64,000 nt of DNA from Trema orientale (GCA_002914845.1 JXTC01000376.1:143311-207310); one strand, 5' to 3'; positions 24,816-37,154 are shown, counted from the first letter of the stretch. The notes: generated by a model from the letters alone, not told the origin. A program made the numbers and translations.

Positions 24816-24919
24816 ATGGGAATAACGGGAATCTGTGGAGAATCTATTTATATACAGATTCCCATTCAACGGTGAATAGACAGGACCCTACATAAGGCGC
24901 CCCTACATTAGACGCGCCC
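24816..24919 (-). mobile_element. Hairpin MITE family 'GGGCGCGTCTAC', copy 2, one end missing
   Basis: In minus orientation it matches copy 1 from GGGCGCGTCTA (24919) through the CAACGGTGAATAGACAGG and ACAGATTCCC blocks to AGATTCCCGTTATTCCC, then stops before the second terminal arm. TTTCTTC lies on both sides (24809-24815 and 24920-24926), so it may be a separately mobilised half-element or an end deletion. Confidence 0.65.
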
Positions 24920-26740
24920 TTTCTTCGTTTAAGCGTAAACCAATAGTCCAAGTTACGGAATAGGAAATCATGGCAAATCATCTCGTTTATCCGTTTTACG
25001 AGTATATATCATAACTTAAAACATAGGACCCACATGCTGTCTTTTGAGAGCCAAAAGTATCATCCGGGGATGACTGGGACTCGGTACAATGCCATGACCA
25101 ATGAGGCACATAACAATCCAATCGTAGGAAAAAATCATTTGACAAAAAAACAAGAGTAGATAAGGAAAGATTAGACATAGAAATCAATATAAGAAACGAG
25201 TGAGTCAATAATTCATATTACGAAAAGACAGCCAACCCATTCAAACCATCCATAGACCATAGCACATGAACTTGACTGAGAAGTCTTTTTCCTTTTTTTT
25301 TCTCCCTCCAACCGGATTTAAGCAAAAATTTATAGACCTTTTTTTCTATATTATCTTTTTTTTTTTCATTTCTTTATAATTTGATACTTCTTGTATAAAT
25401 TGGATTACAAACATAGGTATTTATAGTTATACTGACTAATTTCTCAACCTTAAATTTAATTTCGTTTGATATTATACACTGTGGATTCTTTGCATATGCT
25501 TTTAAAGTCGTTAATGTTCAAAAAAATTTGACACTTCACACTGGTTACCAATACCACAATAAAGAGAGAGTATTTTGGCGACTTTAATCTTTACTATTGT
25601 TTGAAAAATTATTTATTCATTACAGTCAGAGATATAATCACCATAAATATATACACAGGGGGAGTTTCCACTTTCCAAGAGTAAAGCAATCAGATGAATT
25701 AAATGTCTATAAAGTTAATAATTTTATACTAAAATTATACTTCGCAAATATCAAAATAAAGATCGAACCCAAAAATTATGAGAATTGAGGAAAAAAATAA
25801 AAGGAAAAAAAAATAAGATTTTTACACCTAGAGTTCTACTAATGTGGTCGGACTCACTCATAAATTTTATCTAAATTAACTCTTATTATTATGTCATATA
25901 TTTAACCTTACCTAAATACAAACTAAAATGTCCAACTATTCTTCTCTATGAAGTATTTTGATCTTAAATTGTCATCAAATCTAGTATTTTGATCTTAGAT
26001 TTAATTTTTCAAATTCAAATTTAGTGTTTCCGACCACAATCGAGTTGCCATTGATTGAGGTCAAAAAATTTCGACCATGGTAAAATTTTTACTTGGTGGT
26101 AGGAACATGATGGGGACACGGATATAAGTTTGAAATCCCTAATATTTTTATTGGAAAAAAAAAAAATCTAATTTCTAAATGATTTATACTTTGTTACATG
26201 ATTGATAATAGGCTTTTTTTTTTTTTTTTTGAAAAAGATAATAGGTTCTAAAAAAATGTCAGAATCGATAATACCCCAAGAAAAATTAAGAATTCACTAC
26301 TAAAAACAGCTATAAAATTTTGGAAATTTTAGTGTACCAGGGATGAAATTGCTCCTAGCCATTTTTTTTTTTAAAAAAAAAAGTAGTTTGTGCACAAATT
26401 TGTCTCTGCTAATAAGTCGAAATGTTTTGACAATTTATTATTACCAGTTACAAGTTATTCGACCTTATATTGAATTTGTTATTATAATATTTGGTTGAAT
26501 TGCCACCGAAAAATAAAAAATAGTATTTTTATTCAAAAATAATAATCACCGCAAATACATCTATTCCAACTTACACAACATTATTGGATAGTTTTGATTT
26601 TTCGATATGTGCAACAATCCTATAATACTCGCTCAACCATATTGTACGTAGTAATGAAAAAAGCACTGACATTACTATTTAATAGTATTGTAGTGATGAT
26701 ATCTTGTTGGTTGGCCCTCGATTGAGTGAGACGTTGATCA

Positions 26741-26855
26741 GTGACTATTGACCAAATCAACGCTCGCGACATTATTGTGGAATCTAAATCCGGGAAATTC
26801 GTATTAAACTTTTGGCTTTTTGCTACTACTAATCTTCATCTCTAAACAACCCAAA
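26741..26855 (+). promoter_or_regulatory. Proximal promoter of the plus-strand CYP82 gene
   Basis: It contains TTGACC (W-box core) at about 26748 in the phrase CTATTGACCAAATCAACG. W-boxes are WRKY sites common in elicitor-responsive P450 promoters. Only a motif match is seen, and no clear TATA box was found. Confidence 0.3.
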
Positions 26856-28976
26856 ATGGACTCTCTCTCTCAGTTGCTACCAGTTTCGGGGTTTCTGTTC
26901 TTGATTACTACTCTGTATCTATGGAGGTCAAAGAAGACTCCCACCAACAAAATCAAGGGCAACTTAGCCCCAGAGCCCTCGGGTGCCCTACCAATCATAG
27001 GTCACCTCCACCAAGTAAATTCCCAAAAGCCCATTTTCCGAACCTTAGCCGATTACGCCCAAAAATACGGCCCAATCTTCAGGTTCCGTCTAGGGGTCCA
27101 CCCTGTTCTTGTGATAAGCAACTACGAAGCAGTCAAGGAATGTTTCACCACAAACGACGTGTCGTTCGCCTCGCGCCCGAGGTCAGCTCACGGGACCCTC
27201 CTCGGCTACGACTACGCCGCCTTCGGGTTCGCACCCTACGGACCATATTGGCGCACCATGCGGAAGCTGACCTTGGTTGAACTCCTCTCGAGTCGCAGGC
27301 TCGAGAAGCTGAAGCATGTCCACATATCTGAGGTCGAGACCCTGATCAGAGACTTGTATGGACTCTGTAAGATCAACGGCTGTGATCCAACCAAGGTGGT
27401 GATCAGTGAGTGGATCGAACACTTTACGTTGAACATAATTACTGAGATTATTGCTTCCAAGAGGTATTTTGATTGTAGTGGTGGTGGGAATATCGATGGT
27501 GAGGCTCAAAGGATTGAGAAGTTAATAAAGGAGTACATGTACATATCTGGGGTTCCTGTCGTTTCTGATCTAATCCCGGTTCCAAAATGGATTGATATTC
27601 AGGGGCGTTTGAAATCTATGAAGCGAATTGGGAAGGAGATAGATGTTCTGATTGGGAGTTGGGTTGAAGAACATACTGGGAAAAAGGAGAAGGGCACTAA
27701 AACTACCGAGTCAAACGACAATACTAAGCAGGATTTCATTGATATTATGTTGTCTGTTATTGAGGACAGTCATGAGCTTGGCTATTCTCGTGAAACAATT
27801 ATCAAGGCAACTGTTTCGGTATGTTTCTTCCTCCCACTATTTGTGCTTTAAGTTTGTGTTTTTGTTTAGATAAAAACGGTAGTAGGTCTAGTAATAGGTC
27901 CGAAAAACTTGTGTTGAATCTAAAACCAAAGCCTTCCAATCCATGGGACCACTAAAAATTGAGAGACCGGAATTGGGTTCCTTTTTATTTTTTTCCATAG
28001 TATAAAAGATTACCAATTGTTATATATGAAGGCCGGACTTTAGGCTTGAATTGGATATTTTGTGTATGTTGTATATATGGTTCCAACTAAGGTCTAACAA
28101 AGAGTTCAACATAATTATTTTCCACTAAAAATAAATCCTCCTTTTTGCAGTCATTTACAGTGATTGTAGATAGACAGTTTTGGGTTATGACCAACACACA
28201 AGTTTGTTTCGAAGTATCTGCTGTTTTTTGCAGTCATTAATAAAGGGCTCAACATTATACCCATCCACAATTTGTCCAATATACCAATAGCAATCATTGA
28301 CATAAATACTCTGTTTGTTATGAATGTAAATAGATTCTGATTTTTTNAGAATCTCATCATAGCAGGCTCAGACACCACAGCCATAAACCTAACATGGACA
28401 CTGGCCTTATTACTAAACAACAAACAAGCTCTAAACCGGGCCCAAGAGGAGCTTGACCTCAAAGTTGGGAGAGAAAGATGGGTAAAGGACTCTGACATAA
28501 AGAACTTGGTTTACCTTCAAGCCATTGTCAAAGAAACCTTACGCTTATACCCACCAGGCCCACTATCAGTCCCCCACGAGGCCAGGGAAGACTGCACGGT
28601 ATGCGGGTACTGGGTACCAAAGGGTACCCGCTTGTTTGTCAATGTGTGGAAGCTGCACCGAGACCCGACCCTATGGCCCGACCCGGATACATTCTTACCC
28701 GAGAGGTTCCTCACGAGCCATGCTGAAATAGATGGTTCGGGTCAGCATTTTGAGTTCATCCCATTCGGTTCGGGTCGGCGGTCTTGCCCCGGGATGCCTT
28801 TCGCCTTGCAAGTCACCCACTTTACTCTGGCTCGGCTACTTCAGGGGTTTGAATGGTCAACCCCGTTGGATGCTCCGGTGGACATGACTGAAGGGTTGGG
28901 TATTACCTTGCCAAGAGTGAGTCCCGTTGAAGTTCTCCTAAGGCCTCGCTTGCCTGCTGAATTGTACCAACTGTAG
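26856..28976 (+). CDS. CYP82-family cytochrome P450 monooxygenase, second subtype
   Basis: Exon 1 is 26856-27818 (321 codons) and exon 2 is 28350-28976 (208 codons plus stop), with a phase-0 intron; the product has 529 residues. The ATG at 26856 was chosen over an in-frame upstream codon at 26820 because MDSLSQ.. starts directly before the hydrophobic anchor (about residues 5-24). Visible motifs are PEPSGALP, I-helix AGSDTT (326-331), KETLR (382-386), PERF (438-441) and haem loop FGSGRRSCPG with Cys467. It differs clearly from the two minus-strand CYP82 copies (AGSDTT versus TGTEST), so it represents another CYP82 subtype. The acceptor site reads NAG: the only ambiguous base in the window, 28347, lies there. 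An AATAAA at 29060 could serve polyadenylation. The substrate cannot be inferred. Confidence 0.92.
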
Positions 28977-29977
28977 GCAGAGAATTAGTAGTCTATATAC
29001 TTTGGTAAGTCTCAGCTGTTGTGTTTTGATTCCTAATCCTACATGTTTTTTCTTCCTTGAATAAAACGTATTATATATAAGATTAGAGAATCAAGTAATC
29101 CGTAATCGTCATGGTAAGCTGTTTGTTACGAATAATATCAAGGCGGTTTTGTGTATATAGATCTCTCTTGATATGGATTATCTATCTACTTTTCCACCAC
29201 GGCAATTCCAATGACTTGCACCAAGTTTATATACTTGTATATGGCAAATTCGTTGGTTTATGGACTTCATTATTTTATGAAGCTATGGACCAGAATATGA
29301 GCATTTTTCTTAGGTCACAGTGTAAATGTTGGTGCAACCAAACCGATGCAGCATTATGTTTTAGGAGTAATACCTTTGGATGTCTCAACCTAATCCTATA
29401 TTATATTTTTGTAAAATATTAAAACGCTAGCAATGGAAGTCAAAGGTTGCCATAAATTTAACCCCATCCTAAGCTTTGAACGATTGAATATCCTTCCCTA
29501 TTGTGAAAACTTGGAAATCTCCTTTCAATAACATATAGTTATTTTCGAACCTTCAGAGCAGTTTCTGTAAACTGATAGCAATACATGTTAAGGAGAATGT
29601 ATTAAGCTTGCAATCATCGCAATAGATTATTTTAAATACGAGTTAAACTCTAATATTTACAATTAAATTTATAACAGACCTTATCATGAACGAATTGGTG
29701 CTACGCTCACAAAAATTGCCTAAATGTAATAGAGAGTATTAGACATTACGAAGGTGGAGAACTATCAATTGAGAATAAAATAACCAAGGGAGAATATGAC
29801 ATTTGTATTAGCTCAATAACCTTTAATAAATTATTACTATTGAGCAATTCTATTATAATAGGGTGCTTAACTAATTCTGTGCCTGAAGATTTTTTTTTTA
29901 ATAAAGTATTCTTTTTTCTATTATTTATTAGTGGCTTGGATTTGGGAATGGTGTGGGTGTTTTGGATCAAACCGTTC

Positions 29978-30077
29978 AGGTGCCAACATAGTTGAGACGT
30001 CAACTCTTCTTTGTCTACTCTCTTTGCCCAGTCTTATTTATTCAAAAAAAAAAAAAAAATCTTAAGGTGCCAACATA
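29978..30077 (+). repeat. 74-nt poly(A) retroposon with 13-bp direct repeats
   Basis: AGGTGCCAACATA occurs at 29978-29990 and 30065-30077. The insert starts GTTGAGACGTCAAC and ends TTATTCA, an A-run and TCTTA. It is longer than the other micro-insertions and may be an extremely truncated LINE or SINE tail. Confidence 0.7.
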
Positions 30078-30324
30078 CCCATGTATTTATCGTAGCATTA
30101 CTCTATTTATCATAGTCAACTATTTTTTTAGCATAAAAAGTTAATAGCATGTAGAATTCCAATGGAAGGAAAATAAATGTGATAACAAAAAAGAAATGTA
30201 ATAGCATAAAATAAAGGTTCATTTTGATTGGTGTTGCTGCAATTGCAACTATCAAAGTAGATAAAATTTATTTGGAAAAAGAAATTCGTTGATAAATGAA
30301 TCTCAATTTGTTGACATGCCTAAT

Positions 30325-30372
30325 TACGAAATGTTAAAACTTTCACAAAAAAAAAAAACTACGAAATGTTAA
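30325..30372 (+). repeat. Poly(A) micro-insertion with 13-bp direct repeats
   Basis: TACGAAATGTTAA occurs at 30325-30337 and 30360-30372. The insert is AACTTTCAC, an A-run and C. Confidence 0.6.
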
Positions 30373-30856
30373 GAAAAAGACAAAATAAAGGTCTGAATCT
30401 CCTAATCTCTTTATTAAAACAATAAATAAAAATTTCACAAACCTTTTGTGACATTGTCACGAATGATGAATCAGAGAGTAGAAGATTTGGTGAACCTCCC
30501 CTAACTTCAATGCCAAAATCCCATGGCAGACCCAATAAGGAAAACAATACCATCTCCAAATCCTAGAAATCTATACGTTATCTTATTGTACTTAAAATTG
30601 ACATTTAAGAGTGATTGGCTTATGGAAAACGTTATCATCTAACTGGTCCTCATTATGGAAACGACATAAATGCCACGTAATAATATCTCAACAACTGCAT
30701 GCTCTCTTCGTGTCCCTCAAGGGCAGCTCTTTCAATGTCCCCCTCCCCCTAAAATTCAACAACTCTCTCACCTTCTTCCTATACAGACAATAATAATATT
30801 TCTCTCTATTGGTTTCTCTCTCCAGAGAAGGAGGCGAGAGAAAGTGATATCATACC

Positions 30857-32880
30857 ATGGGAAGGAAGAGGACTTCACCGGCTAATGTGCTGTTTGGATG
30901 GTTGAGAAGGCAGTCTTTGAAGGTCAAGACCTTTATTGGAGCCGCTATTGGGCTATTTGCTCTTGTTGCTTTGAAGTTCACGGTCAAAAATCACAACCAC
31001 TTCTTTGTTGCCTCTGAAGCCGTTCACCTTGCTGGAATTTTGGTCTTGATTTATAAACTCACCACCCAAAAGACTTGCTCAGGTAATATCTAGCCAATTT
31101 TTATGTTTTGTGACATGTTTATTTGTTTTTTTTTTTTTCCAATTAATTGACCGTGATTTCATAACTCTTTTTTTACCCCCCTGATAGATTGCTAATTTTG
31201 AGTTTAATCCCTTTTTTTTAATTAGACCAAGAATCATAACCTATACTTGTTCTGATGAATATGCACTTTCCATATATTTAATGTTCTGTCTTGTTAGTTT
31301 GTAAATTTTTGCCTTTTTCTTGTGTGAATTTTTAGTCCCTATAAGCCTAATGCATTTCAAGTATATTGTTCTGATCCTTTTTAATAAAACCTTTATTATA
31401 TTTATATGTAATACTGTATTAGATTTCAATTTTTCTAATGACGGGCAGGTTATCATATTGACCTTTAAGGCATATTTGTTTATGTTTGTATAGAATATAC
31501 CTTAAGAATTTTATATTTGCAATTTTGTCCCTGAAAGGTGAACACATTCTCTTCAATGTGTATTTGAAGGTATATTTCACCTGATTTCCCAGCTGAAATT
31601 CTGTATACCTACTAGGTCTTTCAATGAAGTCTCAAGAACTCACAGCTATGTTCCTAGCAGTAAGACTATTCTGCAGTACTATAATGGAAGGTGACATTCA
31701 CACATTTCTAGATTTTACCACACTAGTTTCCACAATATGGGTTATTTATATGATACGGTTCAAGTTGAAGTCAACATACATCAAGGAGCTAGACAACTTC
31801 CCCTTATATTATGTGGTAATTAAATATTCCATCTCTGCTTTTTTTCTACATTGATATTTTGGTCAGGAGATACCATTTACAGAAATTTGAGAAGATATGA
31901 AACCACTAATTATATGCATGTAAACCTTTATTATCATCATAATAAGATCATCACACAATACACGATGTTCTCAATTTGAAAGAGAAACAGAAACCTTTAA
32001 AAATAGATATGGAATCTTTTTTTTTTTTTTTGATTTATTAGATATGTATAAATCTAAAGCAATCTCATTTTCTTCAAATCCCATATCAGGTTGTGCCTTC
32101 TGCTATTCTCGCCGTGGTTGTTCATCCTTTCACGCACCATTTCCGCATAGGCCGTATTCTTTGGGCTCTTGGTGCGTACGTGGAAGCTGTTTCGGTTCTG
32201 CCTCAGCTTCACATGATGCAGAATGCTAAGGTTTAAAATCTCCAACCAAATTTCAACCATAAAATTTTCAAGGTGGTTTACCAAAGTTCAGTTGTAACAG
32301 TTGTTTTGTTTTGGAAACTTTGTTTCAGATGGTTGAACCATTTACAGCCCACTATGTATTTGCTCTTGGTGTCTCAAGATTCTTCTCATGTGCTCACTGG
32401 ATTCTTCAGGTGATTTTAGCTCTGCGTAATTTTGTCGAGTCAACATTTGAGCACACAAACTAAGACAATTTGTTTCACTAATGGAAGATAATGATGTTTT
32501 AGCTTAAAGATCAATTGAGAATAATTTAGGTACTTATGATTCATATCCAGAAAGGAAGACGTAATTTGTAGTGACATTTTGCCAATTTGATGCAGATTTA
32601 TGAGACTGGAGGGAGTTACTTATACTTGGTTGGCAGTGGCTACTTCTGGTTCTTGGCAGCTTTCCTATCAGAAATGGTTCAAACATTTATCTTGACTGAC
32701 TTTTGCTACTATTACATCAAGAGGTTAGCCTCTTCCCTTTACCTCATTTTTATGGTCTGTGCTTTTAAATTTTTCATCAAATTTAATCGAAAATTATTCC
32801 AAATGCTTATACTTTGCTCCTTATGTTTTGAATTTTGCAGCTTCATGCAAGGGCAGCTGATAATGAAAATGCCAGTTTAG
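30857..32880 (+). CDS. ERD2/KDEL-receptor-like ER-lumen protein-retaining receptor family protein
   Basis: Six exons: 30857-31082, 31616-31815, 32090-32230, 32329-32409, 32596-32723 and 32841-32880, all with GT-AG borders. The joined frame is 272 codons, giving 271 residues. The start MGRKRTSPANVLFGWLRRQSLKVK is the N-terminal extension typical of the plant ERD2-like branch, which is longer than the ~215-residue core KDEL receptors. The core shows the family phrases HNHFFVASEAVHLAGILVLI, RFKLKSTYIKELDNF and GSGYFWFLAAFLSE, ending ..GQLIMKMPV. It is expected to be a seven- to eight-span Golgi/ER membrane protein. ERD2 proteins retrieve HDEL/KDEL ligands, but whether this branch binds them is uncertain. 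The pyrimidine-rich leader and short exons are ordinary. Confidence 0.93.
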
Positions 32881-33220
32881 AATTCGAACCTCAAAATTTT
32901 TGGGAACAATGTTGTGCGTTCGTTTTTCTCATATCAAATCGAAGTATGAAGTTCTTGTGGCCTTGTGTCCGGACTCCGGATGTCCTGACTTTGTCATTAA
33001 TTGTCTTTTTTTTTTTTTGTCTATTTTGTTTTATTTTTGTTTCTTTTTTGTGCTATACAGTCTTCAATATATTTAATTATTTATTTATTTTTTTAAAAAA
33101 GGAAAAAAAGAACCTCTTCAGGAATGTCCCAAATAGGAGGTAGGAACTGGAATTTAGCAAGTAGGTTGGTTGTTGGGTTAGTTGATCAGTGTTTCAAGAA
33201 CTTGGGCTTCAACGCTTGAG
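32881..33220. other. 3' flank of the ERD2-like gene
   Basis: Probable 3' UTR, then T-rich sequence. No second gene is seen. Confidence 0.4.
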
Positions 33221-33427
33221 GAAAGGACACGGGTAGGACTACTTGGGCCAAAATAATTTTTTGTGAACTTTTGAAAAATGACATTTTTAGTAGGGCCAAG
33301 AATATTTTAACTATAGAAGTTCATTAACTTCTAGGTCAAAGCATTCTTTAATCCCCAAAGATGTCATTTTAAAAAAAGCCACAAATAAGTCATTTTGGCC
33401 CAAGTTAGTCCTACCCAAGTCCTTTTC
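33221..33427. mobile_element. Inverted-repeat element, AGGAC..GGGTAGGACTA ends
   Basis: The left arm AGGACACGGGTAGGACTACTTGGGCCAAAAT.. is matched in inverse by ..ATTTTGGCCCAAGTTAGTCCTACCCAAGTCCTT on the right, with further pairing (AAAATGACAT) inside. It is about 205 bp, without coding capacity or a clear target duplication. Confidence 0.6.
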
Positions 33428-33459
33428 TTAACAATTTTAGTGTTAGAGAATCCTGTTTA

Positions 33460-34232
33460 GGGCATCTCCATCACAACCAAATGGTGTCAAAAATTCTCTC
33501 CACCACGACACTAAATCCTCACCAAATTTGCCGTGGTTGGTGTAATACTATTCAACATACAAAATTTGTTGTAACACTATTGAAGTTTTTTTTCTAAAAA
33601 AAATTCCATTATACCCCCACCTTATAACTTCCTACAAATTTATTCCTAATATATCATTTTTTTATTAACCTTTATTATCTAGTGATTTAATTTAATTTGA
33701 TTATTATTTAAGCTAAAATTTATACTAAACTAAAATTCTAAAATCAAGTAAATCATATAAATATTACTAATAATTAAAATATATTCACTCATCAAATTTG
33801 AAACATTGAAAACTTCCTAATATGCAGAATTAAGCACTAAAAAAAATAATATAAGCTAGAATTTCAACAACATTTTAGGCAAATACACCATAAACTAAAA
33901 CAATAACTTAGTATTCCGGAAGATTGTTCCCGGATCTTCCAATATCATTACAAACTTTAGAGAATTAAACGTCGATCAATGTGGACTTTAGGGTTTTTTT
34001 ATGTTAAACTTTAGAGAATTATTACACCTATATATTAATTAATATATAGGTGTAATAATTTGTAAAATAAGTTAATTATTAAGGATTAAAAAAATAGGAA
34101 AAGAAAGGAAATATTCTTGTTAGTATAAATTTTGGTGCAACAGGTTAGAGTTTAACTAATAGAATGATGTGAAAGTTATACCATTTTGGTATAAAATTTA
34201 CACTATTTTGGTATTTTGGGTTGGAGATGACC
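33460..34232. mobile_element. PIF/Harbinger (Tourist-like) MITE, 773 bp, TTA duplication
   Basis: The termini GGGCATCTCC and GGAGATGACC are inverted repeats of the GGGCATCTCCAAC type seen in plant PIF/Harbinger MITEs, and TTA stands at 33457-33459 and 34233-34235, the expected TWA duplication. The interior is AT-rich without a frame. Confidence 0.75.
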
Positions 34233-34306
34233 TTAGTAAGTCATCGTTGTCGATTTGGATTTGGACCTTTGCAGGAGTGATTTGGGCCAGCTAACTTTTT
34301 TTGTTA

Positions 34307-34757
34307 GGGATATGGACACTTATACCGAAGTTTTCAAAAATAATACTAAAAATATGACCTTCCCAAAATAATTATTTTACCATACGACATTCAGTGGCAT
34401 TCTTCTAAATATTTTTGTTACTTAAAACCGAGAAACCAAATTAGTTGGTGGAAACTATAAACCAAATTAGTTTCTCGGTTTTCAACAAACTAAATTAGTT
34501 TTGAGTAATATTTTTCTCTAGTATTCAATAACCTTTATTTTCTAGTTTCCGATTATCAAATTGGTTACAATAAACTAAATTAGTTTGTGGTAACTAAATT
34601 AGTTTCTTAGTTTCCACAAACTATATTGGTTTCTCGGTTTACAATAACCAAAATATTTAGAAAAATACCATGAAATATTGTACAAAAGAATAATTATTTA
34701 GGAACGTCATATTTTTGGTATTATTTTCTAGAAGCTCATATGGAGTGTTATTTTCCA
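34307..34757. mobile_element. Mutator-like foldback element (451 bp) with perfect 9-bp duplication
   Basis: TTTTTGTTA flanks it exactly at 34298-34306 and 34758-34766. The arms pair over about 140 bp: AAATATGAC.TTCC, AATAATTATT and AACCGAGAAACCAA.TTAGTTTG occur on the left and inversely on the right. The centre repeats AAACTAAATTAGTTTG palindromes. There is no coding capacity. The 9-bp duplication and long terminal repeats indicate a MULE-type non-autonomous element. Confidence 0.8.
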
Positions 34758-34862
34758 TTTTTGTTACTATTAGAGTTTATTTGTTTTCGAGCTTATTACA
34801 AAATCCCAGGCCCAGAGTACCAAAAATTGAAAAATCCTGAATGGGCTGAATTTTTTGAAAAA

Positions 34863-35122
34863 TTTTGGAATGATTTGAAAAAATATCACTCTCTAAAATT
34901 ATTTTAAAAAATTTATATTTTTAATAAATATTTAGAAAAATACCACTTTTCTTCAAAATTGGTATTGTTCAATGATACTTCAGATGGTAATTCGACTGGT
35001 CATTCGACTAGTCACTTCAAGTATCTCATCAATTAATAAAAAGTGGTATTTTTCTAAATACTTTTAAAAAATAGTATTTTCTTGATTAAAATCCAAATTT
35101 TTTCAAACAACTCCAAAATCCA
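34863..35122. repeat. Inverted-repeat element, TTTTGGA.T..TTTGAAAAAAT ends
   Basis: The left TTTTGGAATGATTTGAAAAA and the right ATTTTTTCAAACAACTCCAAAA are inverted. Inside, ATTTAGAAAAATACCACTTTT pairs with AAAAGTGGTATTTTTCTAAAT. No target duplication was resolved. Confidence 0.5.
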
Positions 35123-36761
35123 TAATTTTTCAATTTTTTTAAAAGATTAACATAAAAAATCAATTTTTCTCCTTTTTTTTAATATTTTGTTTTAAGAAAT
35201 GTCCTTTTTTTTCTTTTCGGCTTTTGAATGGACAAGAAATCCATATTTTGTTTTAACATACGCATGGGAGAGAGAGGCATCTTAAAACATTAGGGTCTTG
35301 AATGGACAAGTCTAATTTTCTGAACCCAAGAGAAGAAGAATCTCTATCACTTTTTTTGATAAGAAGATTCTTTGAAATGTTCCGAGCTACAAAGCTTTGG
35401 GCCCAGTCTTCTATCAATGGAATCTGAGATGGAGAAGATGGAACAATGATGGGTTTTAAAAGAGAGGAAGAGGGATAGAGGAACAAAACGTGCACGTGTT
35501 ACAAGGGAGAAGTATGCGAGGTGGACTTTTTTGAACCTTTAGAATGAAATAGCAATTAAGCGACTGATATTAAAAGGAGGTTGATCAATCCAGTAAGAAA
35601 ATACCAAATTGTCATCTGCTCTTCTTATATATGCATAGATTATATTGTCAGATCATCTCCAACAAATGTTATTTCTAATACTACTTTTGACCCCAAAAAA
35701 AAAAAAAAAAAAACAAAATGGTATCAGACAGCAATTTTAATTTTTTACTCTAATGCACAATATTATTTAAATTTTGTATTATTTCGTAATTAATAAGTTA
35801 ATGTTGTAATTGGTTGATTATTAAAAAAAAAAGTGTACTAATTGGACATTATAAAGTGTTTAAATAATTGATTGAGCATTAGAAAATATCAATTTTTATA
35901 TTTTATTTTACAATTGTAACATTATTCTGTACTTGGAATTACATTTGAGACTAACTATAATATATGTCAAATTTGATACAACAAATAACATTGCATTGAA
36001 GGAGAATTTTTATGCTATACACTATAGTATGAAATAACATTGCATTCGAGATGCTATAAGATGTCTTTGTTTTCTTGGGAAAAATATACATATAAGTTGG
36101 TATATATACATTAATTTCTTTTTTCTTATAATAATTTGATATGTATTTGTGGGTCTTAAACGACGACTTATCGTATAACCTAGTAAACTGTATGCCATTG
36201 CACTCTCGCTCATAGTTGCACAAGAGAACTTGTCGTTTTACGAAATATCAAACGACATATCGCATTGTATAATGCTCATAAACAAAAACAAATCTGAAGT
36301 TTAAACCACGAACGATATATCTTTTATCATAATACAATTAGTTTTCCACTGTTTTTTAGTTACATAAACAAATGTGAGTAACTAATTTAAAAAGGATTTA
36401 TCCGGATAGAGAACTGTGTTATCAGTTACAATTTACAAGCTCATATCAGTACGTGTAAGCCATGTTTAATAATTCATAATGGTCTGAAAAGAGAACGAAA
36501 ATTATGAAAGTGATTCATTTTTCCTTTCATTCATTTATTTATTTATATATTTGAAGCACACTATTTTTGGGAAATTTTGTATAATTAGTTAAATTTTGAA
36601 AAATTTACTCAAATTTTGATTTATTCTTATTCATATTTGAACTAATTTCCTTTCACTTTGCTTTTCCCTTTCATTACAGATTATTAGTTAGTTTACTATT
36701 AAAGTATTACTAATGAAGTAAACGATGTGTCATTGTACCTCGAGTGGGAAAAAAAATCTAA
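35123..36761. other. Intergenic, no gene seen
   Basis: AT-rich sequence with short frames only. A fragment at about 35650 (GATCATCTCCAACAAATG) resembles a Tourist-type end but has no partner I could define. Confidence 0.4.
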
Positions 36762-36770
36762 GACTACAAG

Positions 36771-37154
36771 CAATGACGGAGCCACTTTAGGCACTGCCCC
36801 CCTCATTTTTTTTAAATTATAATTTTTACTTCCATTTTATCTTAAAATTTCAGTTTTATCCTTTATTTGCCGTCTTGAATTTTTGTAATTACAATTTTTA
36901 CCCTTTTATCAAAAAAAATTTAATAATCCCCTTAATATGACTTACTAATTCTTTTTAAATTTATGAACTTTCTTTATATTATTTTGAAATATTAAATTTT
37001 ACTCACATTTTAGATAATTTTTTTTAAACTCACTTTAAATATATTTTTTTAATGCTATAGTGATTTATGTTGACTAATGTAGTTCAAAATTAGCTAAAAA
37101 GAATTTTAGTGCATGTCCCCTCCGTAAAAAAAAGTTTCCTAGCTCCTTGTCACT
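36771..37154. mobile_element. DNA element (384 bp) with perfect 9-bp duplication, CARTGACGGAGC ends
   Basis: GACTACAAG lies at 36762-36770 and 37155-37163. The left end is CAATGACGGAGCC.., while the right end reads inversely CAGTGACAAGGAGCTAGG, and AGTGCATGTCCCCTCC pairs with GGCACTGCCCCCC. There is no frame. A relative may lie in the CYP82 pseudogene intron. Confidence 0.65.

Larger units (their letters stand above)
17310..26740. other. Gene-free interval of about 9.4 kb
   Basis: No coding region is supported: open frames here are short, low-complexity and unlike any family I know. It contains a 64-bp tandem duplication (18093-18220), micro-insertions at 18979 and 19582, inverted-repeat elements at 21539, 22083, 24218 and 24816, and long homopolymer runs (for example T at 21040-21065). 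Confidence 0.5.
28977..30610. other. Intergenic, two poly(A) insertions
   Basis: After a probable 3' UTR (AATAAA at 29060) there is AT-rich DNA without a gene, containing the short retroposons at 29978-30077 and 30325-30372. Confidence 0.4.

Noticed and set aside
35253..35495. 80-residue minus-strand frame
   Set aside because: No homology recognised and no promoter or splice context.
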